Assembly (NCBI GenBank): GCA_046154665.1 | Contig: JBJXFG010000023.1 | Span: 1-64,000, forward strand | Direction of reading: 5' to 3' | Length of the DNA stretch: 64,000 nt | DNA from: JAFLCM01 sp046154665 | Lineage (GTDB): Bacteria > Planctomycetota > Phycisphaerae > Phycisphaerales > UBA1924 | Shown here: piece by piece, positions 9,310 to 16,681 of the stretch | Position numbering within the stretch: the stretch's first letter is position 1 | How the letters are laid out: the number at the start of each line of letters is the position of its first letter | Notes under the pieces: generated by a model | The model's input: only the letters and a program-made list of their open reading frames with translations | The model's database searches: none | Told to the model about the DNA's origin: nothing | Made by a program: the position numbers and the translations under genes

Positions 9310-10593
9310 TTACTGATTGTTCCGCGGCTGATCGCCGCCGCGGGCCGGGCGATCGCCGCCACGCCCGCCCGGTCCCCCACCGGGAATCATGTTCCGCCAG
9401 TTCCCGCCGCGCGGACGCTCCGGCAGTTTCGCCTTCTGTTCGTCGTTCAGCGTTTCCTTGATCTTGTCAAAGGTCTTCTCTTCGAGTTCGCGGCGTTGGT
9501 CGCGCAGGTCCGCCGCGCCTTCGTTGCCGCCGCCGCCGCCCATGCCGAACATCTGCATCGCCGAGCGGGTCATCTCGGTGGACTCGATCGACGCGGCCAG
9601 TTTGGCCTGGATCGGCTCGACCTGCTGCTCAAACGACGTCTTGATGGCGGTGATCTGCGTCCGCTGCTCTTCAGACAGGTCCTCCATCCCCAGCGCCGTG
9701 TCGAACGATCGCGTCACATAGTTCGGGCGGTACACCCGCGGGAAGCTCGCCTTCTGCACCTCGCGCTCAAACTCGGCGTGCCGCGCCTCGGGCAGCCCCG
9801 CCTCGATCTGCCGGGCATAGCGCTTGTTGACTTCCTTCACCTTCGCCGACGCGTCGCGCGTCTTGTTGAACAGCTCCTCGATCTTGTCCATCTGCTGGTT
9901 CATCCACAGGTTGGCCCCCTGCGACATCCCTTCCTGCAGCGCCTTGTCACGCTCGGCCAGCACGCGGTCGAGTTCCAACTCGTACTGATCCATCAACGGC
10001 TGCACCGGAGCGATCTCCTCCGCTGGCAGCTTCATCTCACGCTTGAGAATCCGGACCAGGTCCACCGCCTCGCCGCTCAGAATCCCACCCTGCGGCACGC
10101 TCTTCTCACGACGCCGCGCCCGCTCGACCGCGGGCCACTTGGCCGCCTGCTCTTCGGTCAGCAGCAGCTTCAGGTCATCGAAGTACGCCTTCTCGGCCTT
10201 CTCGATCTTCCCCTGAAAGCCCTGCATCAGCTTCCCGGCGTCACGCCAGATCGTGTTGTCCCCCGTCTCGCGGGCCTCGTCGCGCATGGCCTCGAACGCC
10301 GTCCGCATCTCCTGGCGAACCGTCGTGAACTCGGTGTTGAACCCCTCCAGCATCCCTTTGGCGTTCTCAAGCTGTTCGGGGGTGAACTGCAGCATCTCGG
10401 CGTACCGCTCGATCTCCCGGCTGTCGATCGACGGCTCATCCATGTTGCCCATCATGCCACGGCCGAACTGGGCGCTGGCCGATGGCGTCGCCAGCAGCGC
10501 CGACGCCGCCAGCGAGAGAGCGACCGCGATCGTGCGCACAAATCGGGCACTCGGAGCAAACATGGCAACGACAGAAGTTCGGTTCACGAGCAT
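9310..10593 (-). CDS. Secreted helical Spy-like protein, paralogue 2
   Basis: This 427-aa protein has a signal peptide (hydrophobic ALSLAASALLA to ASAQF), then a charged helical region with LQFTPEQLENAKGMLEGF, LLLTEEQAAKWPAVERA and LNDEQKAKLPERP. The W-P-A-V-E-R and SGEAVDLVRIL segments align with paralogue 1 at 4938-6188, so the two arose by duplication. The C-terminal 50 residues are Gly/Arg/Pro-rich and disordered. The start is uncertain between ATGs at 10593 and 10563: the first has GGAG directly adjacent, the second has no site, and both leave the signal peptide intact. It is divergent from the M48 protease gene. A periplasmic location is inferred from the signal peptide. Confidence 0.75.
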   Translation of the reverse strand: MLVNRTSVVAMFAPSARFVRTIAVALSLAASALLATPSASAQFGRGMMGNMDEPSIDSREIERYAEMLQFTPEQLENAKGMLEGFNTEFTTVRQEMRTAFEAMRDEARETGDNTIWRDAGKLMQGFQGKIEKAEKAYFDDLKLLLTEEQAAKWPAVERARRREKSVPQGGILSGEAVDLVRILKREMKLPAEEIAPVQPLMDQYELELDRVLAERDKALQEGMSQGANLWMNQQMDKIEELFNKTRDASAKVKEVNKRYARQIEAGLPEARHAEFEREVQKASFPRVYRPNYVTRSFDTALGMEDLSEEQRTQITAIKTSFEQQVEPIQAKLAASIESTEMTRSAMQMFGMGGGGGNEGAADLRDQRRELEEKTFDKIKETLNDEQKAKLPERPRGGNWRNMIPGGGPGGRGGDRPARGGDQPRNNQ

Positions 10594-10952
10594 CTCCAGG
10601 GATCAAGCGGGCAGAAAAGTGGGCGGCGTGGACCAGTTGTTTCGCATGCGGCGGGTGGGCCGATGCCGCCTCACCGCCGAAATCCCCACCTTCATAAAGA
10701 AATGAACCTCTCAAACGCTTGATTGTTGCAGGCTCGGGGCGAGAATTCCCCGCGCCGACGAGGTGCCGGCCAGGAGGGGCATCGGCGACGCGGATCGTCG
10801 CGCTCCGACCCGCATTCTGTTCCTGATCGGATTCAGGCGCTTCGCGGCATCCGACGTGAACCAAGCGAGATTCCCCGCGGGCCAGCCTGCGGGATTTCCC
10901 GTACCACGGGTAGGATGCCAGAGGTTCTGCCACACCGAACGAGGAGTTGCCT
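10594..10952. other. Divergent intergenic spacer without a gene
   Basis: This 359-base gap separates divergently transcribed genes and must hold both promoters. I see no convincing open frame. A strong ribosome site (GAGGAG at 10941-10946) lies 6 bases before the ATG at 10953. TTGAGA-like and TAGGAT-like boxes exist on the two strands but their spacing is not convincing. Confidence 0.6.
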
Positions 10953-11813
10953 ATGCCGCTGATGAACTCCGGACGATCCGCTGGCCGCTCCCCCGGTCGC
11001 CCCCGCATCCCGCCGCGGCTCATCCTGGCGGTGGTCGTCGCGCTGGTGTCCATCGGCGGGTACTTCCTCAACTCAAGCAAGAACCCCGTCACCGGGCGGA
11101 CCCAGCAGATTGCGCTGTCGATGGAGCAGGAAATCGCCCTGGGCCTCCAGAGCGCCCCCGAGATGGCCCGCCAGTTCGGCGGCGTCTCCAGCGACCCGCG
11201 AGCGACGGACCTGGTGAAGTCGGTCGGCGCGGAGATTGTCGCCGCCCTTCCGCCCGATGCGCCGCCCTACCGCTACGACTTCCACTTGCTCGCCGACCCG
11301 CAGACCGTGAACGCCTTTGCGCTCCCGGGCGGTCAGGTGTTCATCACCACGGCACTGCTGACGCGGCTCGAGACCGAGGGCCAGCTGGCCGGCGTGCTGG
11401 GGCACGAGGTCGGCCATGTGCTCGGGCGGCACTCGGCCCAGCAGATGGCAAAGGCCCAACTGGCGCAAGGCCTCGCGGGCGCGGCGGGCATGGCCGGCGG
11501 CGACACCGCGATGGGTGCCCAGAGCGCGCAGGCCGTTGCGGGGATGGTTGGGAAGTTCCTCCTGCTGAAGTACGGGCGCGAAGACGAACTCGAGGCCGAC
11601 CGGCTGGGGCTGCGCTTCATGCACGCCGCGGGGTATGACCCGCGCTCGCTCATCGGGGTGATGAAGATTCTGGAAGAGGCGTCGGGCGGCGCATCGGCGG
11701 ACCGGAATGACTTCTCGGCGACGCACCCGAATCCAGGTCGACGGATCGAGGTGATCGAGCGGACGATTGCCGAGATGTTCCCGGGTGGGGTACCGGGGGG
11801 GTTGAGGCCGTGA
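10953..11813 (+). CDS. M48 family zinc metalloprotease, membrane-anchored
   Basis: The ATG at 10953 sits 6 bases after GAGGAG, so the in-frame TTG at 10947 is not used. The 286-aa product has a basic N-terminus, one membrane helix (about residues 23-41, LILAVVVALVSIGGYFL), and a peptidase M48 domain. The zinc motif HEVGH occurs in LAGVLGHEVGHVLGRHSAQQ, and EADRLGLRFM supplies the third ligand. NAFALPGGQVFITTALL is the conserved substrate-binding strand of the BepA/LoiP/HtpX-like group. Relatives degrade or assist misfolded envelope proteins. It ends 27 bases before the palindrome of the fur-like promoter, so it is probably transcribed separately. Confidence 0.9.
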   Translation: MPLMNSGRSAGRSPGRPRIPPRLILAVVVALVSIGGYFLNSSKNPVTGRTQQIALSMEQEIALGLQSAPEMARQFGGVSSDPRATDLVKSVGAEIVAALPPDAPPYRYDFHLLADPQTVNAFALPGGQVFITTALLTRLETEGQLAGVLGHEVGHVLGRHSAQQMAKAQLAQGLAGAAGMAGGDTAMGAQSAQAVAGMVGKFLLLKYGREDELEADRLGLRFMHAAGYDPRSLIGVMKILEEASGGASADRNDFSATHPNPGRRIEVIERTIAEMFPGGVPGGLRP

Positions 11814-11838
11814 GGCGCGGAACGGGCCGCGCTCCCTC

Positions 11839-11879
11839 CGTTGAGACCGCGGTCTCAACGCCGGTACACTGGCCCCATG
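11839..11879 (+). promoter_or_regulatory. Leaderless promoter with a perfect 22-bp palindrome before the fur-like gene
   Basis: TTGAGA at 11841-11846 and TACACT at 11865-11870 are 18 bases apart, and TACACT ends 6 bases before the ATG at 11877, predicting a leaderless mRNA. Bases 11839-11860 form a perfect palindrome with the core TTGAGACCGCGGTCTCAA. It covers the -35 box and most of the spacer, as expected for an operator whose occupancy blocks RNA polymerase. Autoregulation is inference. Confidence 0.6.
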
Positions 11880-12413
11880 CCCGCCGCCAAAGCAAGAACG
11901 CCTGTGAAATCCGCCTCGGCACCCGCCGCGACGCCCATCGCGGGCGCGGGCACGGATTCGCTGCCCGCCATGCCTGAGATCTTCGAGCCGCTGTGCGCCG
12001 TGTTCCGCCGGCACCTCAAGAGCGTCGGCCAGAAATACACCCCCGAGCGGGCCCAGGTGCTCGACGTGCTGCTCGAGTTTGACGAGATCTTTCAGGCCGA
12101 TCAGTTGCTCGAACGCTCGCGCGTGAAAGGCTACCGCGTGAGCAAGGCCACGCTCTACCGCACCATCAAGCTGCTGCAGGAGGCGGGGATCATCCAGCAG
12201 GTGCTGTTCGACGCCGAGCACGCGAACTATCAGCTTGCCTACGGCCGGCGCCCGCGCGATCTGGTCATCCGCGTCGACACCCACCAGGTGCTGCAGATCG
12301 AAGTGCCGGAGCTGGTGGAACTGCGCGAGGCGATCTGCAAGAGGCTGGGGCTGAAGGCGCAGGGGCACCGGTTTCAGATCTTCGCGGCGGGGGCGGCGGG
12401 GGCGGGGGTGTGA
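11877..12413 (+). CDS. Fur-family transcriptional regulator lacking the usual metal ligands
   Basis: Residues about 40-110 form a Fur winged-helix domain (KYTPERAQVLDVLLEF, FQADQLLERSRVKGYRVSKATLYRTIKLLQEAGII) with the recognition-helix signature SKATLYRTI. After residue 110 the usual H-H-x-H-L-I-C-x2-C-G block, which binds regulatory and structural metal, is replaced by RRPRDLVIRVDTHQVLQIE. The protein has only two cysteines and no CxxC pair. The dimerisation strand pattern (VPELVELREAICKRLGL and HRFQIFA) is kept. It may therefore bind DNA constitutively or sense something other than Fe, Zn or peroxide. The N-terminal 35 residues are an Ala/Pro-rich extension. There is no ribosome site; the promoter suggests a leaderless transcript. 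Confidence 0.85.
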   Translation: MPAAKARTPVKSASAPAATPIAGAGTDSLPAMPEIFEPLCAVFRRHLKSVGQKYTPERAQVLDVLLEFDEIFQADQLLERSRVKGYRVSKATLYRTIKLLQEAGIIQQVLFDAEHANYQLAYGRRPRDLVIRVDTHQVLQIEVPELVELREAICKRLGLKAQGHRFQIFAAGAAGAGV

Positions 12414-12547
12414 ACTCGGGGATGGGTGCTGAACGCCGCGGCTTGGAGGATTGCTCGGAGGGTGTAGGGGATAGGGTGTAAGGTCTGGCACGCCACCCAT
12501 CTGCCCGGTGTGACCTGTGACCCGTGTGAGCGATTGAACAACGCCGC

Positions 12548-12573
12548 ACCCTAAACCCTAAACCCTAAACCCT
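12548..12573. repeat. Telomere-like (CCCTAAA)n microsatellite
   Basis: Three complete tandem copies of ACCCTAA plus ACCCT occur between the convergent fur-like and ABC-2 permease genes. The upstream 90 bases also contain related GGGTGTAGGG words. The resemblance to plant telomere repeats is probably coincidental. Confidence 0.85.
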
Positions 12574-12583
12574 CTGAATCCCC

Positions 12584-13921
12584 TCACGCCGCGTCGTCCC
12601 GCGCGATCATCATCGACCCCGCCACGAAGCCGATTGCTCCGATGCCCAGCAGCACCGCGCAAGGGAGCATCATCTCCGCCATCGAAGTCCCGCGCCACAG
12701 GCCGCCCTCGAGCGCCAAAATGCCCCATTTCACAGGGCTGACGCCGCTGGCCGTCTGAAGCCACTGCGGCATCACGAACAGCGGGATCGATCCGCCGCCG
12801 ACCATCGTGAGCACGAGCATCACGCTCCAGCCGACCTGGCCCGATCCGGTCTTGCGCCCGACCACCGCCAGCAGCATCATGATGCCGACGAAGCACAACG
12901 CCACGCACGCCATCCCCAGCCCGAGCATCGCCCACGAAACGGGGCGCACGCGGAACACCAGCACCGCGAACAGCACCATCAGCGCCCCCACCGCCAGCGT
13001 GGTGAGCAGGCACGCCAGCGCCTTGCCCGCCAGCACCCGCGGCCATCCCAGCGGCGACATCCGCAGCCGCACCAGCGTGCCGCTGGAACGCTCCGCGAGC
13101 AGAGACACCGCGAACCCCGAGCAGCACCCCACCACGCCCCACATGATCGCCTGCGCGAACGTCACGGCATACGCGTTCTTCGGCCCGAAGCGTTCGCGCG
13201 GCTGGATGTCGATTGACTTGATGGCCACCGGCCCGAAGCCCACGCCACCCGCAGCGGCGCCTGCGCCGCGGGGCGTCTGCGCGGGCTCGGCGTTGTCGTC
13301 CGTCAGTTTTTCCGCGGCCCCGAGCGTGTCGTCGAGGCTCTTGTAGAAACTGTCGAGCTCGTCGCGCTGGTTTGGCGTGACAAGATCGAGCAGCTTCACC
13401 TGGGCCCGCGCGTCTTTCGCCATGCCCCGCATTCTGGTCGGATCGTTGAACGCGTCGCCGAAGCGCGAGAACGCCAGTTCGGTGAGCAGCCCGCGGATCA
13501 TCCCCGCCTCGGCGGCCCGCGAAGGGTCGGAGCCCACTTCGAGCGCCGCGCGGTTGCCGGCGAAAATGTTGCTGGCCGAAGCGCCGAAGCCTTTGGGGAT
13601 CACGACCACGGCGGCGACCTCGCCGGAGCGCACCCGCTTGACCCCCTCGTCGCGAGTGGCGGCGGGGCGCGTCTCGAAATCACCGCCGTCGTTCATGCGT
13701 TTGACGAAGTCGGCGCTGCCGGCGCTGTTGTCCTCATCGACGACGACGGTCTTGATGCGACGCGGGCCCTCATCACCGCCGCCGGCGAAGATGGTGCCGA
13801 AGAACACGCCGATGAGGATCGGGAAAACGAACGTAAAAAACAGGCCGGAACGATCGCGCAGCAGCAGCAGGATGTCTTTGCGGGCCAGCGCGAGAATGGG
13901 TGAGAGCCACGTGCGCATCAA
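12584..13921 (-). CDS. ABC-2 type transporter permease
   Basis: This 445-aa product starts at an ATGATG that overlaps the stop of the upstream ATPase gene (ATGA), so the two are translationally coupled. It has one N-terminal membrane helix (LLLLRDRSGLFFTFVFPILIGVFFG), a periplasmic loop of about 200 residues, and five or six C-terminal helices including WGVVGCCSGFAVSLLAERSSGTL. That is the topology of NatB/YhgE/DrrB-like ABC-2 exporters. RLRMSPLGWPRVLAGK is the conserved amphipathic coupling segment. With the adjacent ATPase it should form an exporter for a drug, lipid or ion; the substrate is not readable. Confidence 0.87.
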   Translation of the reverse strand: MMRTWLSPILALARKDILLLLRDRSGLFFTFVFPILIGVFFGTIFAGGGDEGPRRIKTVVVDEDNSAGSADFVKRMNDGGDFETRPAATRDEGVKRVRSGEVAAVVVIPKGFGASASNIFAGNRAALEVGSDPSRAAEAGMIRGLLTELAFSRFGDAFNDPTRMRGMAKDARAQVKLLDLVTPNQRDELDSFYKSLDDTLGAAEKLTDDNAEPAQTPRGAGAAAGGVGFGPVAIKSIDIQPRERFGPKNAYAVTFAQAIMWGVVGCCSGFAVSLLAERSSGTLVRLRMSPLGWPRVLAGKALACLLTTLAVGALMVLFAVLVFRVRPVSWAMLGLGMACVALCFVGIMMLLAVVGRKTGSGQVGWSVMLVLTMVGGGSIPLFVMPQWLQTASGVSPVKWGILALEGGLWRGTSMAEMMLPCAVLLGIGAIGFVAGSMMIARDDAA

Positions 13922-14763
13922 TCTCGCAGCCTCCGTCCGGTCAGCTTGAGGAACACCGATTCAAGGTTTGGGCGCTCGACGCGCACGCCCGACACGCCCG
14001 GCGTCGCCAGCGCCTTCTGCAACTCGCCCAGCGGGTCCGTCGTCCGCACCACCGATTCGTGTTCGTCGCGCGTGACGTGCACGGCGGTCTCTTCGCCGTG
14101 CCGCGCGATGAGTTCTTCAACCGTACCCAGCGCCAGCAGCTTGCCGCGTTCGATGATGCCCACGCGGTCGCACAGACGCTGTGCTTCCTCCATGTAGTGC
14201 GTCGTATAGACGACGGTGCGGCCCTGCTTCTTCAGGGTGAGCACGAGGTCGAACAGTGCGTTGCGGGACTGCGGATCGACGCCCGCCGTGGGCTCGTCGA
14301 GCAGCACGAGCGCGGGATCGTTGACCAGAGCGGCGGCGAAGTTGAGCCGGCGCTTCATCCCGCCGGAAAACGTGCCGACGCGTGATCCGGCACGGTCGGC
14401 CAGGCCCACGAGTTCGAGCAGTTCGCCGACGCGAGCCGCGCGTGTCGACGCCGGCATGGCGTAGAGCGACGCGAAGAACAGCAGGTTTTCGCGGGCCGTC
14501 AGCACGTCGTACAGTGCGATGGACTGCGGCGCGACACCGATCCGTGCCCGCACCGAAGCGTGGTCCGGCGAGCCGTGGTCGCCAATCGAGATCGCCCCGG
14601 CGTCGGGCGTGAGCACGCCCATGCACATGGCGATGGTGGTGCTCTTGCCGGCGCCGGTCGGGCCGAGCAGGCCGAAGACCTCGCCCGGCTTGATCTCCAA
14701 GGAGAGGCCGTCGACCGCGGCGAGCGGGCCATAGGACTTGCGGAGGTTGGTCAGGCGGAGCAT
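13918..14763 (-). CDS. ABC transporter ATP-binding protein (ABC-2 exporter)
   Basis: The ATG at 14763 begins MLRLTNLRKSYGPLAAVDG, the normal start for this class, and the longer upstream frame is rejected. The 281-aa protein shows Walker A GPTGAGKST, the Q-loop, signature FSGGMKRRLNFAAAL (FSGGM instead of LSGGQ, usual in NatA/DrrA-like proteins), Walker B LVLLDEPTAGVDP and the switch histidine in TTHYMEEAQ. The C-terminal 70 residues form the accessory domain of the DrrA/NatA group. It energises the permease encoded immediately downstream. Confidence 0.92.
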   Translation of the reverse strand: MLRLTNLRKSYGPLAAVDGLSLEIKPGEVFGLLGPTGAGKSTTIAMCMGVLTPDAGAISIGDHGSPDHASVRARIGVAPQSIALYDVLTARENLLFFASLYAMPASTRAARVGELLELVGLADRAGSRVGTFSGGMKRRLNFAAALVNDPALVLLDEPTAGVDPQSRNALFDLVLTLKKQGRTVVYTTHYMEEAQRLCDRVGIIERGKLLALGTVEELIARHGEETAVHVTRDEHESVVRTTDPLGELQKALATPGVSGVRVERPNLESVFLKLTGRRLRD

Positions 14764-14836
14764 GGTGCGGACGGTACCTTCAATCAGATGCCGGCGACAG
14801 GCCGAAAGCGACGGGGCTTCTCCAAAGCCGCCCCCC

Positions 14837-15070
14837 TCATTCCAGCGCCCCGAGCAGTGCCTCGACACTGACGCCAGCCTCTCGGAGAACCGCCTTCAGC
14901 GTTCCGGGCCTAGTCGTCTCGTGATCCGGCACCACGACGCGCGCCGGGGTGCCGGGCGGCAGGCGGTGCAAAATGATGTGGCTGCCACGCTGCCTCGAGA
15001 CCACAAACCCCAGGCGCACCAACGCGCCGACCACTTCGCGCCCAGAAAGATCGCGAGGCAGCTTTCCCAT
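14837..15070 (-). CDS. hicA: HicA-type mRNA interferase toxin
   Basis: The 77-aa product MGKLPRDLSGREVVGALVRL is a standard HicA: a small double-stranded-RNA-binding-like fold with the catalytic histidine in RGSHIILHR and the ending VPDHETTRPGTLKAVLREAG. HicA cleaves mRNA when released from HicB. The ATG at 15070 shares one base with the TGA of the upstream hicB (TGATG); a GTG at 15073 is also possible. The gene follows the antitoxin gene, the less common order that many chromosomal hicBA loci nevertheless use. Confidence 0.9.
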   Translation of the reverse strand: MGKLPRDLSGREVVGALVRLGFVVSRQRGSHIILHRLPPGTPARVVVPDHETTRPGTLKAVLREAGVSVEALLGALE

Positions 15071-15291
15071 CACGCACTCAACCGGATGTCAACGTACTCC
15101 CGGCTGTCCTCGCTCGGCACCGGGTCGCCGGAAGCGACGCAATCCTCGATGTAGAGCGTGATCGCCTCGCGCGCGTTGGCGAGGGCTTCCTCGCGCGTGT
15201 CACCCTGCGTGACGCACCCCGGCAGCGCGGGCACCGTGACGACGAAGCCGCCATCGACATCGGGGGTCAGGACCACGGTGTATCGAGCCAT
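15070..15291 (-). CDS. hicB: HicB-type antitoxin
   Basis: This 73-aa protein, MARYTVVLTPDVDGGFVVTV, has the partial RNase H-like fold of HicB, with PALPGCVTQGDTREEALANAREAI as the family hallmark. It lacks a recognisable C-terminal ribbon-helix-helix or HTH segment, so it may neutralise HicA without strong autorepression. The ATG at 15291 is 52 bases from the aminopeptidase stop codon side and no clear ribosome site is seen. It is coupled to hicA by overlap. Confidence 0.9.
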   Translation of the reverse strand: MARYTVVLTPDVDGGFVVTVPALPGCVTQGDTREEALANAREAITLYIEDCVASGDPVPSEDSREYVDIRLSA

Positions 15292-15343
15292 AGCGAAGTC
15301 TATGCGTTCGGCGCGCCGGTCTCCGGACGGCTCCCAAGCAGCC

Positions 15344-16501
15344 TCACACCGGCCCGGGCCACCCCTCGCGCGTGAACAAACCATCTTTGTGGAACACCTC
15401 GCCGTCCGCCGCGATCGTGCCGCCCGTGCCCCCCGCGCCGCGCGGGCGCAGATCGCACACCATGTCCCAGTGCAGGCCGCTCTTGTTCGAACTCCCGCTC
15501 TCGGGGTAGCCCGCGCCCACCGCGGCGTGGAACGTCCCGCCGATCTTCTCGTCGAACAGCGTGTTCTTGCTGAACTCCTTGATCGCGTAGTTCGTCCCGA
15601 TGGCGATCTCGCCCAGCACCCTTGCGCCGGCGTCCTGGTCGAGCATTTTGATGAGGAAATCCTCGTTCTTTTTCGCCGAGGCCTCGACCACGCGCCCGCC
15701 CTTGAACTTGAGGCGGATGCCCTCAACTTCGCGGCCCTGGTAGACGCCTGGGAAGGTGTAGTGGACGACGCCGTCGACGCCTTTGGGTCCGGCGAAGACT
15801 TCGCCGTCGGGGAAGTTGCATTCGCCCGCACAGTTGAGCCACGTCGATCCGTCGACGCTGACGGTCAGGTCGGTCGCTTCGCTGGTTCCCTCCGGGGGCG
15901 GGGCCTGGAAGCGCACGGACTTCTTGGTGTTCAACCAGTCGGCGAGGCGCTGCTGGCGTTCCCTGATTTGACGCCACGCCGCGGCGGGGTCAGGCAGGTG
16001 GAGCAGCCCGGCGCGGAAGACGAAGTCGGCGTACTGATCGAGGCTCATCTCGGCGTCCTGGGCGCTCGCGTTGGTCGGGTACTGCGTGCCCACCCAGCGC
16101 AGGGCGCCCGACGCCGAGCGTTCCATGAAACGGCCCATCATCGGGGCCTGCGCGGCGGAGAACTTGGCGAGGCGGCCAGAATCCACCCGGCTCTTGCGCT
16201 TGGTGTTGGTCTCGGCCCAGAAGCTGATCCGCGCGTCGATCGTCTCGATCGTCTGCATCAGGAGCGGGCTGAGGTACGCGATCTGCTCATCGCTCGCGAC
16301 GGCGAAGAACGAGTCTTCGAGGTCTTCGCTCATCGGCATCCAGAAGGGGTTGCCGCCGGCGCGGAGCACGGCCTCGAACGTGGCCCGGATGGCGGGCATG
16401 GATTCGGGGCCGCCTCGTATGGCCACCAGGTCGCCCTTCTTCACCTTGACGGAGTAGTTCACCAGCACGTCGGCGAGCTTTTCGATTCGTGGGTCGCGCA
16501 T
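15344..16501 (-). CDS. M29 family metallo-aminopeptidase
   Basis: The 385-aa product matches M29 aminopeptidases (AmpS/AmpT/PepS type), cytosolic two-metal exopeptidases that remove N-terminal residues. The N-terminal half starts MRDPRIEKLADVLVNYSVKVKKGD. The C-terminal half carries the metal-binding and catalytic region NFPDGEVF, NTLFDEKIGGTFHAAVG and NKSGLHWDMVCDL, where Glu, His, His and Asp act as ligands. Length agrees with the family (about 370-420). The ATG at 16501 has no ribosome site, but TGGTACATT, an extended -10 box, ends 6 bases before it. The longer upstream frame runs through a dispersed repeat and is rejected. Confidence 0.9.
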   Translation of the reverse strand: MRDPRIEKLADVLVNYSVKVKKGDLVAIRGGPESMPAIRATFEAVLRAGGNPFWMPMSEDLEDSFFAVASDEQIAYLSPLLMQTIETIDARISFWAETNTKRKSRVDSGRLAKFSAAQAPMMGRFMERSASGALRWVGTQYPTNASAQDAEMSLDQYADFVFRAGLLHLPDPAAAWRQIRERQQRLADWLNTKKSVRFQAPPPEGTSEATDLTVSVDGSTWLNCAGECNFPDGEVFAGPKGVDGVVHYTFPGVYQGREVEGIRLKFKGGRVVEASAKKNEDFLIKMLDQDAGARVLGEIAIGTNYAIKEFSKNTLFDEKIGGTFHAAVGAGYPESGSSNKSGLHWDMVCDLRPRGAGGTGGTIAADGEVFHKDGLFTREGWPGPV

Positions 16502-16516
16502 GGCGGGAATGTACCA
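16502..16516 (-). promoter_or_regulatory. Putative extended -10 box giving a leaderless aminopeptidase mRNA
   Basis: Read on the minus strand, TGGTACATT ends 6 bases before the ATG at 16501. No -35 box is evident, as is common with an extended -10 (TGn) element, and no Shine-Dalgarno sequence is present. Confidence 0.4.
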
Positions 16517-16543
16517 CGCCTTCGTCGTGTCTCCGCTTGAATC

Positions 16544-16604
16544 GGCGGGGCGGGCTTCCTGCCTGCCACCATGAGTTTGAGGCAGGCTGGAAGCCTGCCC
16601 CACC
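16544..16604. repeat. Inverted pair of the GGCAGGCT-TCC-AGCCTGCC repeat family, copy 1
   Basis: A left arm with GGCGGGCTTCCTGCCTGCC and a right arm with GGCAGGCTGGAAGCCTGCC followed by CCACC lie in opposite orientation between divergent genes. Each arm is itself a hairpin with an 8-bp stem and 3-base loop, and the two arms pair with each other. Related copies occur at 22974-22997 and 46663-46725. Confidence 0.8.
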
Positions 16605-16681
16605 GCACGCAAAACCGCTATCCTGTACCCCCCACTTTCTCACGGCCCCGCAAAACGATCCCCAACCGGAACCCCCACCCC

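Noticed and set aside
12548..12573. Genuine telomere or chromosome end
   Set aside because: Coding continues normally on both sides, and other intergenic gaps carry similar short word arrays of different sequence.
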